Shown here piece by piece: positions 6,408-13,041 of a stretch of 15,290 nucleotides of DNA (position 1 is the first letter of the stretch; the number at the start of each line of letters is the position of its first letter). The notes beneath the pieces were generated by a model. It ran no database searches. It saw only the letters and a program-made list of their open reading frames with translations, and was not told the origin of the DNA. Source of the DNA: an uncultured Rhodospirillales bacterium (GTDB taxonomy: Bacteria > Pseudomonadota > Alphaproteobacteria > Rhodospirillales > Defluviicoccaceae); NCBI GenBank assembly GCA_937127205.1, contig CAKZLS010000224.1, positions 1 to 15,290 of the forward strand, read 5' to 3'. The position numbers were made by a program, and so were the translations under genes.

Positions 6408-7798
6408 TGTCCGGCTCCGGGTTTGTCCCATGGCGCAGGCGCGCGAACTTGGCGCCACACGGGGTGGTGGATGGTGGCATCGATTTGGCGGACAAGAGAG
6501 ACCATTCCCTCGTATCCGGCGTAGGCGTGATGGCGCTCCTGGTTGATGTCGAGCCAGGGAGTCTTGGTCTTGAGGGCGACGAATTGAGTGCGGCCGCCCG
6601 ACATTAGGATGTCGGCCTCGTCCCCGGCCAGCATGCGATAGAGATCCTTGGCGGGGATTTGGCCGAACAAGGCCGCGTCCTCGCCCATCAACCCCTTGAT
6701 GCGCACCTTGTCGTCATCTGTGGATTTACGGACCGAGGTGCCGATGACGGTCATACCGATCTCCTGCAAGGCGGAAACCACCGACCATGACTTGACACCG
6801 CCGGTATAGAGCAGAACGCGCTTGCCCTGCAGGCGTTCGCGGTAAACCGAAATCTGCCGCCAGGCGGCGCGCTCTTCCGCCGCGATCAATGTCTCGGTGC
6901 GGGTAAGGAGATCGGCGGGCGCCCCCTGGTCCACCAGCAACCGCGCGATCTCGCGGAGCGCCGCGGACATATCGGAAATGCCGTAGAACGACCCCTCGAA
7001 GTAGGGAATGGCGTAGCGGTCCTCCATGGCCCGGGCGAAGGAAACCATCGCCTGCGAGCAGACGACCATGTTCGCCCGCGCGCGATGGGCGCAGGCAATT
7101 TCATGATATCGGGCATCGCCCGAGATGGACGCGAGGACCCGGATGCCGAGCTGGTCCAGCAGCGGAAGGATCTGCCACATATCGCCGGCGACGTTGTATT
7201 CGCCGATGATGTTGATGTCGTAAGGCGTCGTTTTCTCAGGCTCGCGTGTGCCGACGACGCGATCGAGCAGGACTTGTCCTGCGAGCTTGTTTCCGAGATT
7301 TTTCGAACCGACGAATCCCGGCGCATCCACCGGAATGACCGGCAACCCGAAGCGTTCGGTCGCGGCGGTGCAGACCGTTTCCACGTCGTCGCCGATCAGT
7401 GCCGGCACGCAGGTGACATAAACGAAAATCGCGGCCGGCCGGTATCGGTCGGCGATTTCACGGATCGCTGTGTACAGGCGCTTTTCGCCGCCGTGAATGA
7501 CGTCCAGTTCGGACATGTCGGTGGTGAAGCCGGTCCGGTAAATCTGCGGGCCGCTGGTGGCCGAATGCCGGCTGTCCCAGCTGTTGCCCTCGCAGGCGAT
7601 GGGGCCGTGAACGAGGTGCGCCGCGTCGGTAATGGGTTGCAGGGCGACCTTGGCGCCGTCAAAGGCACACCCGCCGGCGGCCGCGCCGGGGGTCAGCGCG
7701 GCGGAAGAACAACCGCGTTTGCGATCCTGATCGGACTTGCCCCGATTGGTGGCGCATCCCGGTTCGTTGAACGCTTCGGCAACACGCTGCTTCAGCAT
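6404..7798 (-). CDS. nifE: NifE, alpha-type subunit of the NifEN FeMo-co scaffold
   Basis: This 464-residue NifD-like protein has the NifE signature. The N-terminus has EPGCATN and RGCSS cysteines, then AGGCAFDGAK (C44), HGPIACEGNSWDSR (C69) and YVTCVPALIGDD (C130). These three equal the conserved cluster-ligating sites. C246 in NMVVCSQAM corresponds to the cofactor-site cysteine of NifD. The region GGVKSWSVVSALQEIGM and the LMSGGRTQFVALK stretch are also typical. With NifN it forms the assembly scaffold for FeMo-co. A strong GAGGAGAGGG precedes the ATG. It lies 54 nt downstream of nifK, and that gap holds a strong hairpin, so nifEN expression may be set lower than nifHDK. Confidence 0.96.
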   Translation of the reverse strand: MLKQRVAEAFNEPGCATNRGKSDQDRKRGCSSAALTPGAAAGGCAFDGAKVALQPITDAAHLVHGPIACEGNSWDSRHSATSGPQIYRTGFTTDMSELDVIHGGEKRLYTAIREIADRYRPAAIFVYVTCVPALIGDDVETVCTAATERFGLPVIPVDAPGFVGSKNLGNKLAGQVLLDRVVGTREPEKTTPYDINIIGEYNVAGDMWQILPLLDQLGIRVLASISGDARYHEIACAHRARANMVVCSQAMVSFARAMEDRYAIPYFEGSFYGISDMSAALREIARLLVDQGAPADLLTRTETLIAAEERAAWRQISVYRERLQGKRVLLYTGGVKSWSVVSALQEIGMTVIGTSVRKSTDDDKVRIKGLMGEDAALFGQIPAKDLYRMLAGDEADILMSGGRTQFVALKTKTPWLDINQERHHAYAGYEGMVSLVRQIDATIHHPVWRQVRAPAPWDKPGAGQ

Positions 7799-7820
7799 TT
7801 CGCCCTCTCCTCGTTGATGG

Positions 7821-7842
7821 GGCGGCGGCCGAAACCGCCGCC
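7821..7842 (-). promoter_or_regulatory. Strong GC hairpin in the nifK-nifE intergenic region
   Basis: An 8-bp perfect stem (GGCGGCGG at 7821-7828, CCGCCGCC at 7835-7842) has a 6-nt loop and starts 10 nt after the nifK stop. No U-tract follows on the minus strand, so it is not a standard rho-independent terminator. It could act as an mRNA 3' stabiliser or processing boundary for nifHDK, or as a partial attenuator. The structure is seen directly; the role is inferred. Confidence 0.6.
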
Positions 7843-7852
7843 CTATCCTCGT

Positions 7853-9391
7853 CTAGCGGGTCAGGTCAAAACTGATGTCCGTGACCCCGGCCTCGTTGGT
7901 GTCATCGTCCACGGTATCGAGGATTTTATCGAGGATCCGGACGAGCACCTGCAGACCGCCCTGGTATCCCCACGTCGGGAAGCGGTGGTGATGGTGGCGG
8001 TCAAAGATCGGGAAGCTCAACCGAATCAGCGGTGTTCCGGTATCTCGCTCCAGGTACTTGCCGTGGCTGCTGCCGATCAGGAAGTCCACCGGTGCGGTGT
8101 TGAGCAGCGAACGCATGTGCCAGAGGTCCTTACCCTGCCACACTTCGCATTTCTGGCCGTAGGGATTGGACTCCAGCAGCGCCTTCATCTTCTTCGCCCA
8201 GGGCTTGGTGCCGTTGGTGGCAAGCGCATGCCGCGGCTCGGCGCCCATCTCCATCAAATACCGGCACATGCCGTAGACGAAGTCGGGATCGCCGAACACG
8301 GCAAAGGTCTTGCCGTGGGCGATGGACATGGAGTCGGTCATGGCGTCCACCAACCGCCCGCGTTCGAGCACCAGCTCATCCGGGATCGGCTTGCCCGACA
8401 GCTCGGAGATCTTCATTAGCATTTCGTCGGTGGCTTCCACACCCATGGGATAGTGAAGACTGGCGGTCTCCTGGTCCTTGCCCGACGCGTACGCCAATGT
8501 CTTCTTTGTGCAATATTCCTGCAGCGAAAGGGTGGCCTTGGCGTTGAGCGCCGCCTTGGTTTCTTCGATGGTGGTTCCGCCGTCATACATCCGAAACTCG
8601 CCGTCGCTCGGCGTGTCGTAGACATCGGACGGGTCGGCAACGATGGTGGCCTCGACATCCATGAGATCGAGGATGCGCTTGAGTTCCCGGTTGTTGCCGA
8701 CACAGAACCCATCGAACCCGGGAATGATATTGATCGCCGTTCCGGGCGTGCGCTCGGCCTGTTCCCAGAAATTAGTGAGGATGCCCTTTAGCATGTTGTC
8801 GTAGCCGTTGACGTGGCTGCCCTGGAACGCCGGCGTGTGCGCAAACGGCACCGGGAAGTCCTGAGGAACGGAGCCTTTTTCCTTCGACGTGGCGATGAAG
8901 GCGTTAAGGTCGTCGCCGATCACTTCCGCCATGCACGTGGTCGACACCGCGATCATCTTCGGCTCGTACAGGGAGTGGGCATTGGCCAGGCCGTCGATCA
9001 TGTTATTGAGGCCGCCGAATACGGCCGCGTCCTCGGTCATGGACGACGAAACCGCCGACGCCGGCTCCTTGAAGTGCCGCGACAGATGCGAGCGGTAGTA
9101 AGCAACGCACCCCTGGGAACCGTGCACGAAGGAGAGCGTACCCTCGAACCCGCTGGCGGCGAACACGGCGCCGAGCGGCTGGCACGCCTTGGCCGGATTG
9201 ACCACCAGCGATTTGCGCGCGAGGTTCTTTTCCTGATATTCCTCGGTCTTGCTCCACTCGCTGATCTCGCGCACGGTGTCTTCCGGATGCGGGCACTCGA
9301 AGTTTTCCCGCTTGTCGCGGAGCATGTCCGCGTATTCCGGCTCGTGGAACAGTTTGACGTGGTCTTTCAGCTTTTCCACGCTCTGAGGCAT
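7853..9391 (-). CDS. nifK: Nitrogenase MoFe protein beta chain, NifK
   Basis: This 512-residue beta subunit of dinitrogenase forms an alpha2-beta2 tetramer with NifD and shares the P-cluster. P-cluster cysteines are C70 (NPAKACQPLGA), C95 (HGSQGCVAYYRSH) and C153 (STTCMAEVIGDD), with the same numbering as Azotobacter NifK. The serine that can act as an extra P-cluster ligand (Ser188 in Azotobacter) is alanine here (HTPAFQGSH), and Phe99 is Tyr (VAYYR). That is the pair known from the tyrosine-ligated P-cluster of Gluconacetobacter diazotrophicus. The C-terminus FPIFDRHHHHRFPTWGYQGG is typical. An AGGAGA site precedes the ATG. It is 47 nt downstream of nifD, across a region with alternative hairpins. 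Confidence 0.98.
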   Translation of the reverse strand: MPQSVEKLKDHVKLFHEPEYADMLRDKRENFECPHPEDTVREISEWSKTEEYQEKNLARKSLVVNPAKACQPLGAVFAASGFEGTLSFVHGSQGCVAYYRSHLSRHFKEPASAVSSSMTEDAAVFGGLNNMIDGLANAHSLYEPKMIAVSTTCMAEVIGDDLNAFIATSKEKGSVPQDFPVPFAHTPAFQGSHVNGYDNMLKGILTNFWEQAERTPGTAINIIPGFDGFCVGNNRELKRILDLMDVEATIVADPSDVYDTPSDGEFRMYDGGTTIEETKAALNAKATLSLQEYCTKKTLAYASGKDQETASLHYPMGVEATDEMLMKISELSGKPIPDELVLERGRLVDAMTDSMSIAHGKTFAVFGDPDFVYGMCRYLMEMGAEPRHALATNGTKPWAKKMKALLESNPYGQKCEVWQGKDLWHMRSLLNTAPVDFLIGSSHGKYLERDTGTPLIRLSFPIFDRHHHHRFPTWGYQGGLQVLVRILDKILDTVDDDTNEAGVTDISFDLTR

Positions 9392-9421
9392 TGCCTATCT
9401 CCTAAATATGCACGGTTTGGG

Positions 9422-9448
9422 GGAGGCGAAGGGGAGGCTTACGCCTCC
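9422..9448 (-). promoter_or_regulatory. Alternative hairpins at the nifD stop / nifD-nifK junction
   Basis: On the minus strand GGAGGC-GTAA-GCCTCC (9448-9433) forms a 6-bp stem capped by a GNRA-type GTAA loop that contains the nifD TAA stop codon. GGAGGCG (9448-9442) can also pair over 7 bp with CGCCTCC at 9428-9422. The two structures exclude each other. The nifK ribosome-binding site lies about 20 nt further on, so the structure could affect stop/restart coupling or message stability. The pairing is seen; function is not shown. Confidence 0.5.
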
Positions 9449-10908
9449 ACCCACGGCGCCTTGAATTTTCCCCACACCGGGTTGTTGATGGCCAAGTCCA
9501 TGTCCTTGGCGAAGATCGCGAAACCGTCGTACGCATGGTAGGGCCCCGAGTAATCCCAGGAGTGAACCTGGCGGAACGGAACGCCCATTTTCTGGATCGG
9601 ATACTTCTCCTTGATCCCCGAACCGACGAGATCGGGCCGGATGCGTTCGATGAATTTCTCCATCTCGTAGGCGGTGACGTCGTCGAAGATCAAGGTGCCG
9701 TCCTTCACGTGGGACATGGTCCTCTGGTAGTCGTCCTTGTGAGCGAACTCGTAACCGGCACCGACGATCTCCATGCCCAGGTCCTCATAAGCACTGACCA
9801 TGTGCCGGGGGCGCAGGCCGCCGACATAAAGCATGACCTTCTTGCCTTCGAGGCGGGGCCGATACTTCTCGATCACCTGATCGGCGAGCGGCCGGTACTT
9901 GGCGATGACCTTTTCGACGTTCTCCTTGATGGTGTCGTCGAAGTTCTCGGCGATCGCCCGGAGCGAGGTCTCGATCTTGGACGGACCGAAGAAGTTGAAC
10001 TCCATCCAAGGCGTGCCGTATTTCTCCTCCATATGCCGGGAGATGTAGTTCATCGACCGGTAGCAATGGATGAGATTGAGTTTGGCCTTGGGCGCCCGTT
10101 CCAGTTCCGCCAGCGAGGTGTCGCCGGTCCACTGGGCGATGACGCGAAGACCCACCTCTTCGAGGATCTTTCTCGAGGCCCAGCAGTCGCCGCCGATGTT
10201 GTAGTCGCCGATCACCACCACGTCATAAGGCGATGGCTCGAAGCCGGCGTCAGGGTCTTCAAGATCCGACGGCTTCTCGCGATCGAAGATCCAGTCGCGG
10301 ATGGTGTCGTTGGCGATGTGATGCCCAAGCGACTGGGACACGCCGCGGAACCCTTCGCAACGGACCGGCACCACTGGTTTGTCGAGAGCCTTGCCCTTGT
10401 CCTTGGCAACCGCCTCGATATCGTCGCCGATGAGGCCGACCGGACATTCGGACTGGATCGTAACGCCCTTGGTGAGCGGGAACAGGGTCTCAATCTCGTC
10501 GATCAGCTCACGCAGCTTCTTGTCGCCGCCGAAGACGATGTCCCGCTCCTGGAAATCGGAGGTGAACTGCATCGCCGCGAATGTGTTGATGCCGGTTTCG
10601 CCGGTGTAGTAGTTACGCCGCTGTCCCCAGGAATAGTGCCCGCACCCAACCGGACCATGGGAAATGTGGACCATGTCCTTGATCGGTCCCCACACCACGC
10701 CCTTGGATCCGGCATAGGCGCATCCCCGGACGGTCATCACACCGGGCATGGACTTGATATTGGACTTCACGCCGCAATCGGAGTCGCCCTCGCTGACGAC
10801 ATTCAGGTGCTTTTTGCGCCGTTTGCGGGTCTTTTCCGGGTAGGTCTCGAGCACGTCTTCGATGACCTGCTCGTGAAATTCCCGGTCGTTTTCGTAATCG
10901 AGGCTCAT
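9439..10908 (-). CDS. nifD: Nitrogenase MoFe protein alpha chain, NifD
   Basis: This 489-residue catalytic subunit of dinitrogenase carries FeMo-co, where N2 is reduced to ammonia. P-cluster cysteines are C63 (RGCAYAG), C89 (GPVGCGHYSW) and C155 (SECPVGLIGDD). FeMo-co ligands are C282 (LIHCYRSMNY) and H449 (RQVHSWDYSGPYH). Active-site residues V71, Q192 and H196 (SQSLGHH) match the Azotobacter V70, Q191 and H195 positions with an offset of one. The length is standard. A strong AAGGAGGAG precedes the ATG. It follows nifH after 54 nt, a gap with only a weak 4-bp dyad (10949-10959). All essential residues are present, so a functional molybdenum nitrogenase is expected; there are no vanadium- or iron-only-type features. 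Confidence 0.98.
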   Translation of the reverse strand: MSLDYENDREFHEQVIEDVLETYPEKTRKRRKKHLNVVSEGDSDCGVKSNIKSMPGVMTVRGCAYAGSKGVVWGPIKDMVHISHGPVGCGHYSWGQRRNYYTGETGINTFAAMQFTSDFQERDIVFGGDKKLRELIDEIETLFPLTKGVTIQSECPVGLIGDDIEAVAKDKGKALDKPVVPVRCEGFRGVSQSLGHHIANDTIRDWIFDREKPSDLEDPDAGFEPSPYDVVVIGDYNIGGDCWASRKILEEVGLRVIAQWTGDTSLAELERAPKAKLNLIHCYRSMNYISRHMEEKYGTPWMEFNFFGPSKIETSLRAIAENFDDTIKENVEKVIAKYRPLADQVIEKYRPRLEGKKVMLYVGGLRPRHMVSAYEDLGMEIVGAGYEFAHKDDYQRTMSHVKDGTLIFDDVTAYEMEKFIERIRPDLVGSGIKEKYPIQKMGVPFRQVHSWDYSGPYHAYDGFAIFAKDMDLAINNPVWGKFKAPWVEA

Positions 10909-10962
10909 CTTCTCCTCCTTGATGTGGAGATGATTTCAATGGGTGACAGCGGCTTCCGCCAA

Positions 10963-11865
10963 TCAGGCGACTTCTAAGGCTTCCTTCTGCGCCGCCTCCT
11001 TGGCCTCGAGCTCGGCGATCATTTCCTCGTCCGACTTCAAGATGCCGAACTCCATGAGCATTTCTTCAAGTTCATCCATGCTGATGGGGGTCGGAATAAC
11101 GCCGTTGCCCTTGTTCTCGTGAATGTTCTTGGCAAGGGTGCGGTACTCGTTGGCCTGCTTCGACTCGGGGTCGTACTGAATGACCGTCTGCCGGCGCAGT
11201 TCCGCGTGCTGGACGATGTTGTCGCGGGGCACGAAGTGGATCAGCGTGGTGCCGAGCTTGGCGGCCATGGCCTCGGCCAGTTCGATTTCCAAATCGGTCT
11301 GACGCGAGTTGCAGATTAGGCCGCCGAGGCGAACGCTGCCGGTGGTGGCGTACTTGAGGATGCCGCGGGAAATGTTGTTGGCGGCATAGAGCGCCATCAT
11401 CTCGCCAGACATGACGATGTAGATTTCCTGCGCCTTATTCTCGCGAATGGGCATGGCGAAGCCGCCGCACACCACGTCGCCCAAGACGTCGTAGACGATA
11501 TAGTCCTGGTCCTCGTAGGCGCCGTTCTCCTCGAGGAAGTTGATAGACGTGATGACACCGCGGCCGGCACAGCCGACCCCTGGCTCGGGACCGCCGGATT
11601 CGACACAGGCAACACCGCCCTGACCGACGCGCAGCACGTCTTCGAGCTCGAGGTCTTCCACCGAGCCCGCGTCGGCGGCCATCTGCAGCACTGTCTGCTG
11701 GGCTTTCGCGTTGAGTATCAGCCGCGTCGAATCCGCCTTGGGATCGCAGCCGACGATCATCACCCGCTGACCCATCTCGGCGAGCGCCGCGATGGTATTC
11801 TGAGACGTAGTCGATTTTCCGATTCCGCCTTTACCGTAAAATGCAATCTGTCGAAGGGCACTCAT
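10963..11865 (-). CDS. nifH: Nitrogenase Fe protein (dinitrogenase reductase), NifH
   Basis: This 300-residue homodimeric ATPase passes electrons from its [4Fe-4S] cluster to NifDK and also acts in FeMo-co maturation. The P-loop is GKGGIGKS at residues 11-18. Cluster cysteines are C99 (GVGCAGRG) and C133 (VVCGGFA). R102 in GCAGRGV is the arginine that DraT ADP-ribosylates in Rhodospirillum and Azospirillum, where it is numbered about 101; draT and draG lie just upstream here. The C-terminus is rich in Glu, Ala and Lys, as in alphaproteobacterial NifH. AAGGGAG precedes the ATG. This is the first gene of the operon, about 48 nt from the predicted sigma-54 transcription start. Confidence 0.99.
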   Translation of the reverse strand: MSALRQIAFYGKGGIGKSTTSQNTIAALAEMGQRVMIVGCDPKADSTRLILNAKAQQTVLQMAADAGSVEDLELEDVLRVGQGGVACVESGGPEPGVGCAGRGVITSINFLEENGAYEDQDYIVYDVLGDVVCGGFAMPIRENKAQEIYIVMSGEMMALYAANNISRGILKYATTGSVRLGGLICNSRQTDLEIELAEAMAAKLGTTLIHFVPRDNIVQHAELRRQTVIQYDPESKQANEYRTLAKNIHENKGNGVIPTPISMDELEEMLMEFGILKSDEEMIAELEAKEAAQKEALEVA

Positions 11866-11923
11866 GATGCGCTCCCTTTGGCTGTTGTGAACGTGAGCTT
11901 CTCGTGCTCTCGCAGCCTAGGAC

Positions 11924-11939
11924 TGCAACAGATGTGCCA
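11924..11939 (-). promoter_or_regulatory. Sigma-54 (-24/-12) promoter of the nifH operon
   Basis: The minus strand reads TGGCACATCTGTTGCA, an excellent match to the RpoN consensus TGGCAC-N5-TTGCA with correct GG/GC spacing. Transcription would start near 11913, giving a leader of about 48 nt before the nifH ATG. Confidence 0.93.
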
Positions 11940-12032
11940 AGTTGATGATACGCAGGATGGAGACAATATTAGTCTCATTATTACAATGCTTTAGCATAGC
12001 CTCGCAGCAACAACCCATTCGCGTAACGCTTC

Positions 12033-12048
12033 TGTTTGGAACCCGACA
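12033..12048. promoter_or_regulatory. NifA upstream activator site 1 (TGT-N10-ACA)
   Basis: The plus strand reads TGTTTGGAACCCGACA. On the nifH-sense strand it is TGTCGGGTTCCAAACA, which fits the fuller NifA consensus TGT-N4-T-N5-ACA. Its centre is about 127 nt upstream of the predicted nifH start and about 118 nt upstream of the candidate draT start. Confidence 0.82.
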
Positions 12049-12061
12049 ATCCCCTACACAT

Positions 12062-12077
12062 TGTTGCAACCATCACA
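12062..12077. promoter_or_regulatory. NifA upstream activator site 2 (TGT-N10-ACA)
   Basis: The plus strand reads TGTTGCAACCATCACA. It has the TGT and ACA half-sites at correct spacing but lacks the central T on either strand. Its centre is 29 nt from site 1, about 156 nt upstream of the predicted nifH start and about 89 nt upstream of the candidate draT start. Confidence 0.7.
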
Positions 12078-12132
12078 GGTTTGCGTTTGTCTGGACCGGT
12101 GCGAAGCGGCGTATTTCAAGCAGTTTTGCCCG

Positions 12133-12148
12133 TGGAACATTTCTTGCA
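12133..12148 (+). promoter_or_regulatory. Candidate sigma-54 promoter facing draT
   Basis: The plus strand reads TGGAACATTTCTTGCA. It matches the RpoN consensus TGGCAC-N5-TTGCA at 10 of 11 defined positions, with correct GG/GC spacing. It points toward draT, downstream of the two NifA sites. The predicted start near 12159 falls only 2 nt before the first draT ATG, which is odd and suggests a downstream draT start or a leaderless message. Confidence 0.5.
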
Positions 12149-12160
12149 TTTAATCGGTCA

Positions 12161-13018
12161 ATGGCCACCACACGATTGCAGGATCGAGACCCCCGGGAAG
12201 TGCCTGAGGTTGTCTCCAGAAAGGGGCATAGCACCAACCTCGTTGGCCTGCCGACGGCGCTGCTTGCCAGCGATTCCTTCAATCGCAGCGGTACGCCCAT
12301 TCAATTGGCCGGTGTGCGCGAGGCCAACCATGGCTTGTTCGAGATGCTCGATCGCGCCGACGATATCGACCACGCAGCCGCGATGTTCACTGCCTACATG
12401 GAGGTCGTTTTCGGGCTTCATCCGGAGCAACGCGGGCGGTCGGGCGCTGCGGGTGACGGCCGGCGGCGATATCGTTCGAGTTACGGAAGATTGGTTCGCG
12501 GTTGGGCCTACGACAGCAACGGCCCCGAAGGCGCGGTAATGAAAGGGTGGGTCGAGAGCCGCTTCGGCCTGTTTCCAACCTTCCACAAACAGCCTTTGTT
12601 GCGGTTTTCGTCGGAAGCGTGGACCCTATACGTGGAAGAGAAGATGGGTAGTCGCTTTCACAACAACGCCATCTTCAGTCAGCTCGACCTTGTGTACGAA
12701 TTCGCCCAGTGGACCCTTTCGCGGTTCCGGGCGGATCCGGAGGAACTAACGCTGTATCGCGGCGTTAACGATTTCGACGAGCACCCGATTATTGAGCGGA
12801 TCGACCGGCGAACCGTGATCCTCCGGCTCAACAATCTTGTCTCGTTCTCCAGCCAACGGGATATCGCGAGCTGGTTCGGTTCCTACATTCTCGAAGCCCA
12901 AGTTCCGGCCTGTAAAATCGCTTTTTTCAACGCGCTCTTGCCGCAGACCCCGTTGACGGGAGAGGGCGAATACCTGGTGATCGGCGGCGACTACCGCGTC
13001 CGTGCGACCTATTTCTGA
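12161..13018 (+). CDS. draT: DraT, NAD+-dinitrogenase-reductase ADP-ribosyltransferase
   Basis: This protein (285 residues from the ATG) would transfer ADP-ribose from NAD+ to the NifH arginine (R102 here) when ammonium is added or energy falls, switching nitrogenase off. The conserved GHSTNLVGLPTALLASDSFN segment starts at residue 22. A likely R-S-E transferase core follows: YRG with R200, a VSFSS stretch at 228-230, and E268-G-E270 in TGEGEYLVIGG. Assignment of these catalytic residues is my inference. The ATG at 12161 has no clear ribosome-binding site. An in-frame GTG at 12200 would give 272 residues, near the Rhodospirillum length, and keeps all conserved parts. A further upstream ATG at 11942 was rejected because it runs through the nifH control region. 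draG follows after 23 nt. Confidence 0.93.
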   Translation: MATTRLQDRDPREVPEVVSRKGHSTNLVGLPTALLASDSFNRSGTPIQLAGVREANHGLFEMLDRADDIDHAAAMFTAYMEVVFGLHPEQRGRSGAAGDGRRRYRSSYGRLVRGWAYDSNGPEGAVMKGWVESRFGLFPTFHKQPLLRFSSEAWTLYVEEKMGSRFHNNAIFSQLDLVYEFAQWTLSRFRADPEELTLYRGVNDFDEHPIIERIDRRTVILRLNNLVSFSSQRDIASWFGSYILEAQVPACKIAFFNALLPQTPLTGEGEYLVIGGDYRVRATYF

Positions 13019-13041
13019 TACGGGTTAGGGGGCGCAAACGC

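Noticed and set aside
7085..8419. 444-residue ORF antisense to nifE and nifK
   Set aside because: It runs across two certain genes and their intergenic hairpin and has no family motifs; it is a codon-bias shadow.
9535..10977. 480-residue ORF antisense to nifD
   Set aside because: Long open antisense frames are expected opposite high-GC genes with strong third-position bias. nifD is certain on the other strand, and this translation resembles no protein family.
11938..11950. IHF-like sequence (minus strand TATCATCAACTTG, one mismatch to the consensus)
   Set aside because: It overlaps the -24 element of the nifH promoter, where IHF binding would block RpoN. IHF normally binds between the promoter and the NifA sites, so this is probably chance.
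11960..11997. Short dyads GAGAC-N7-GTCTC and ATGCT-TT-AGCAT in the AT-rich control region
   Set aside because: The arms are only 5 bp and match no regulator site I know; they are compatible with chance in an AT-rich spacer.
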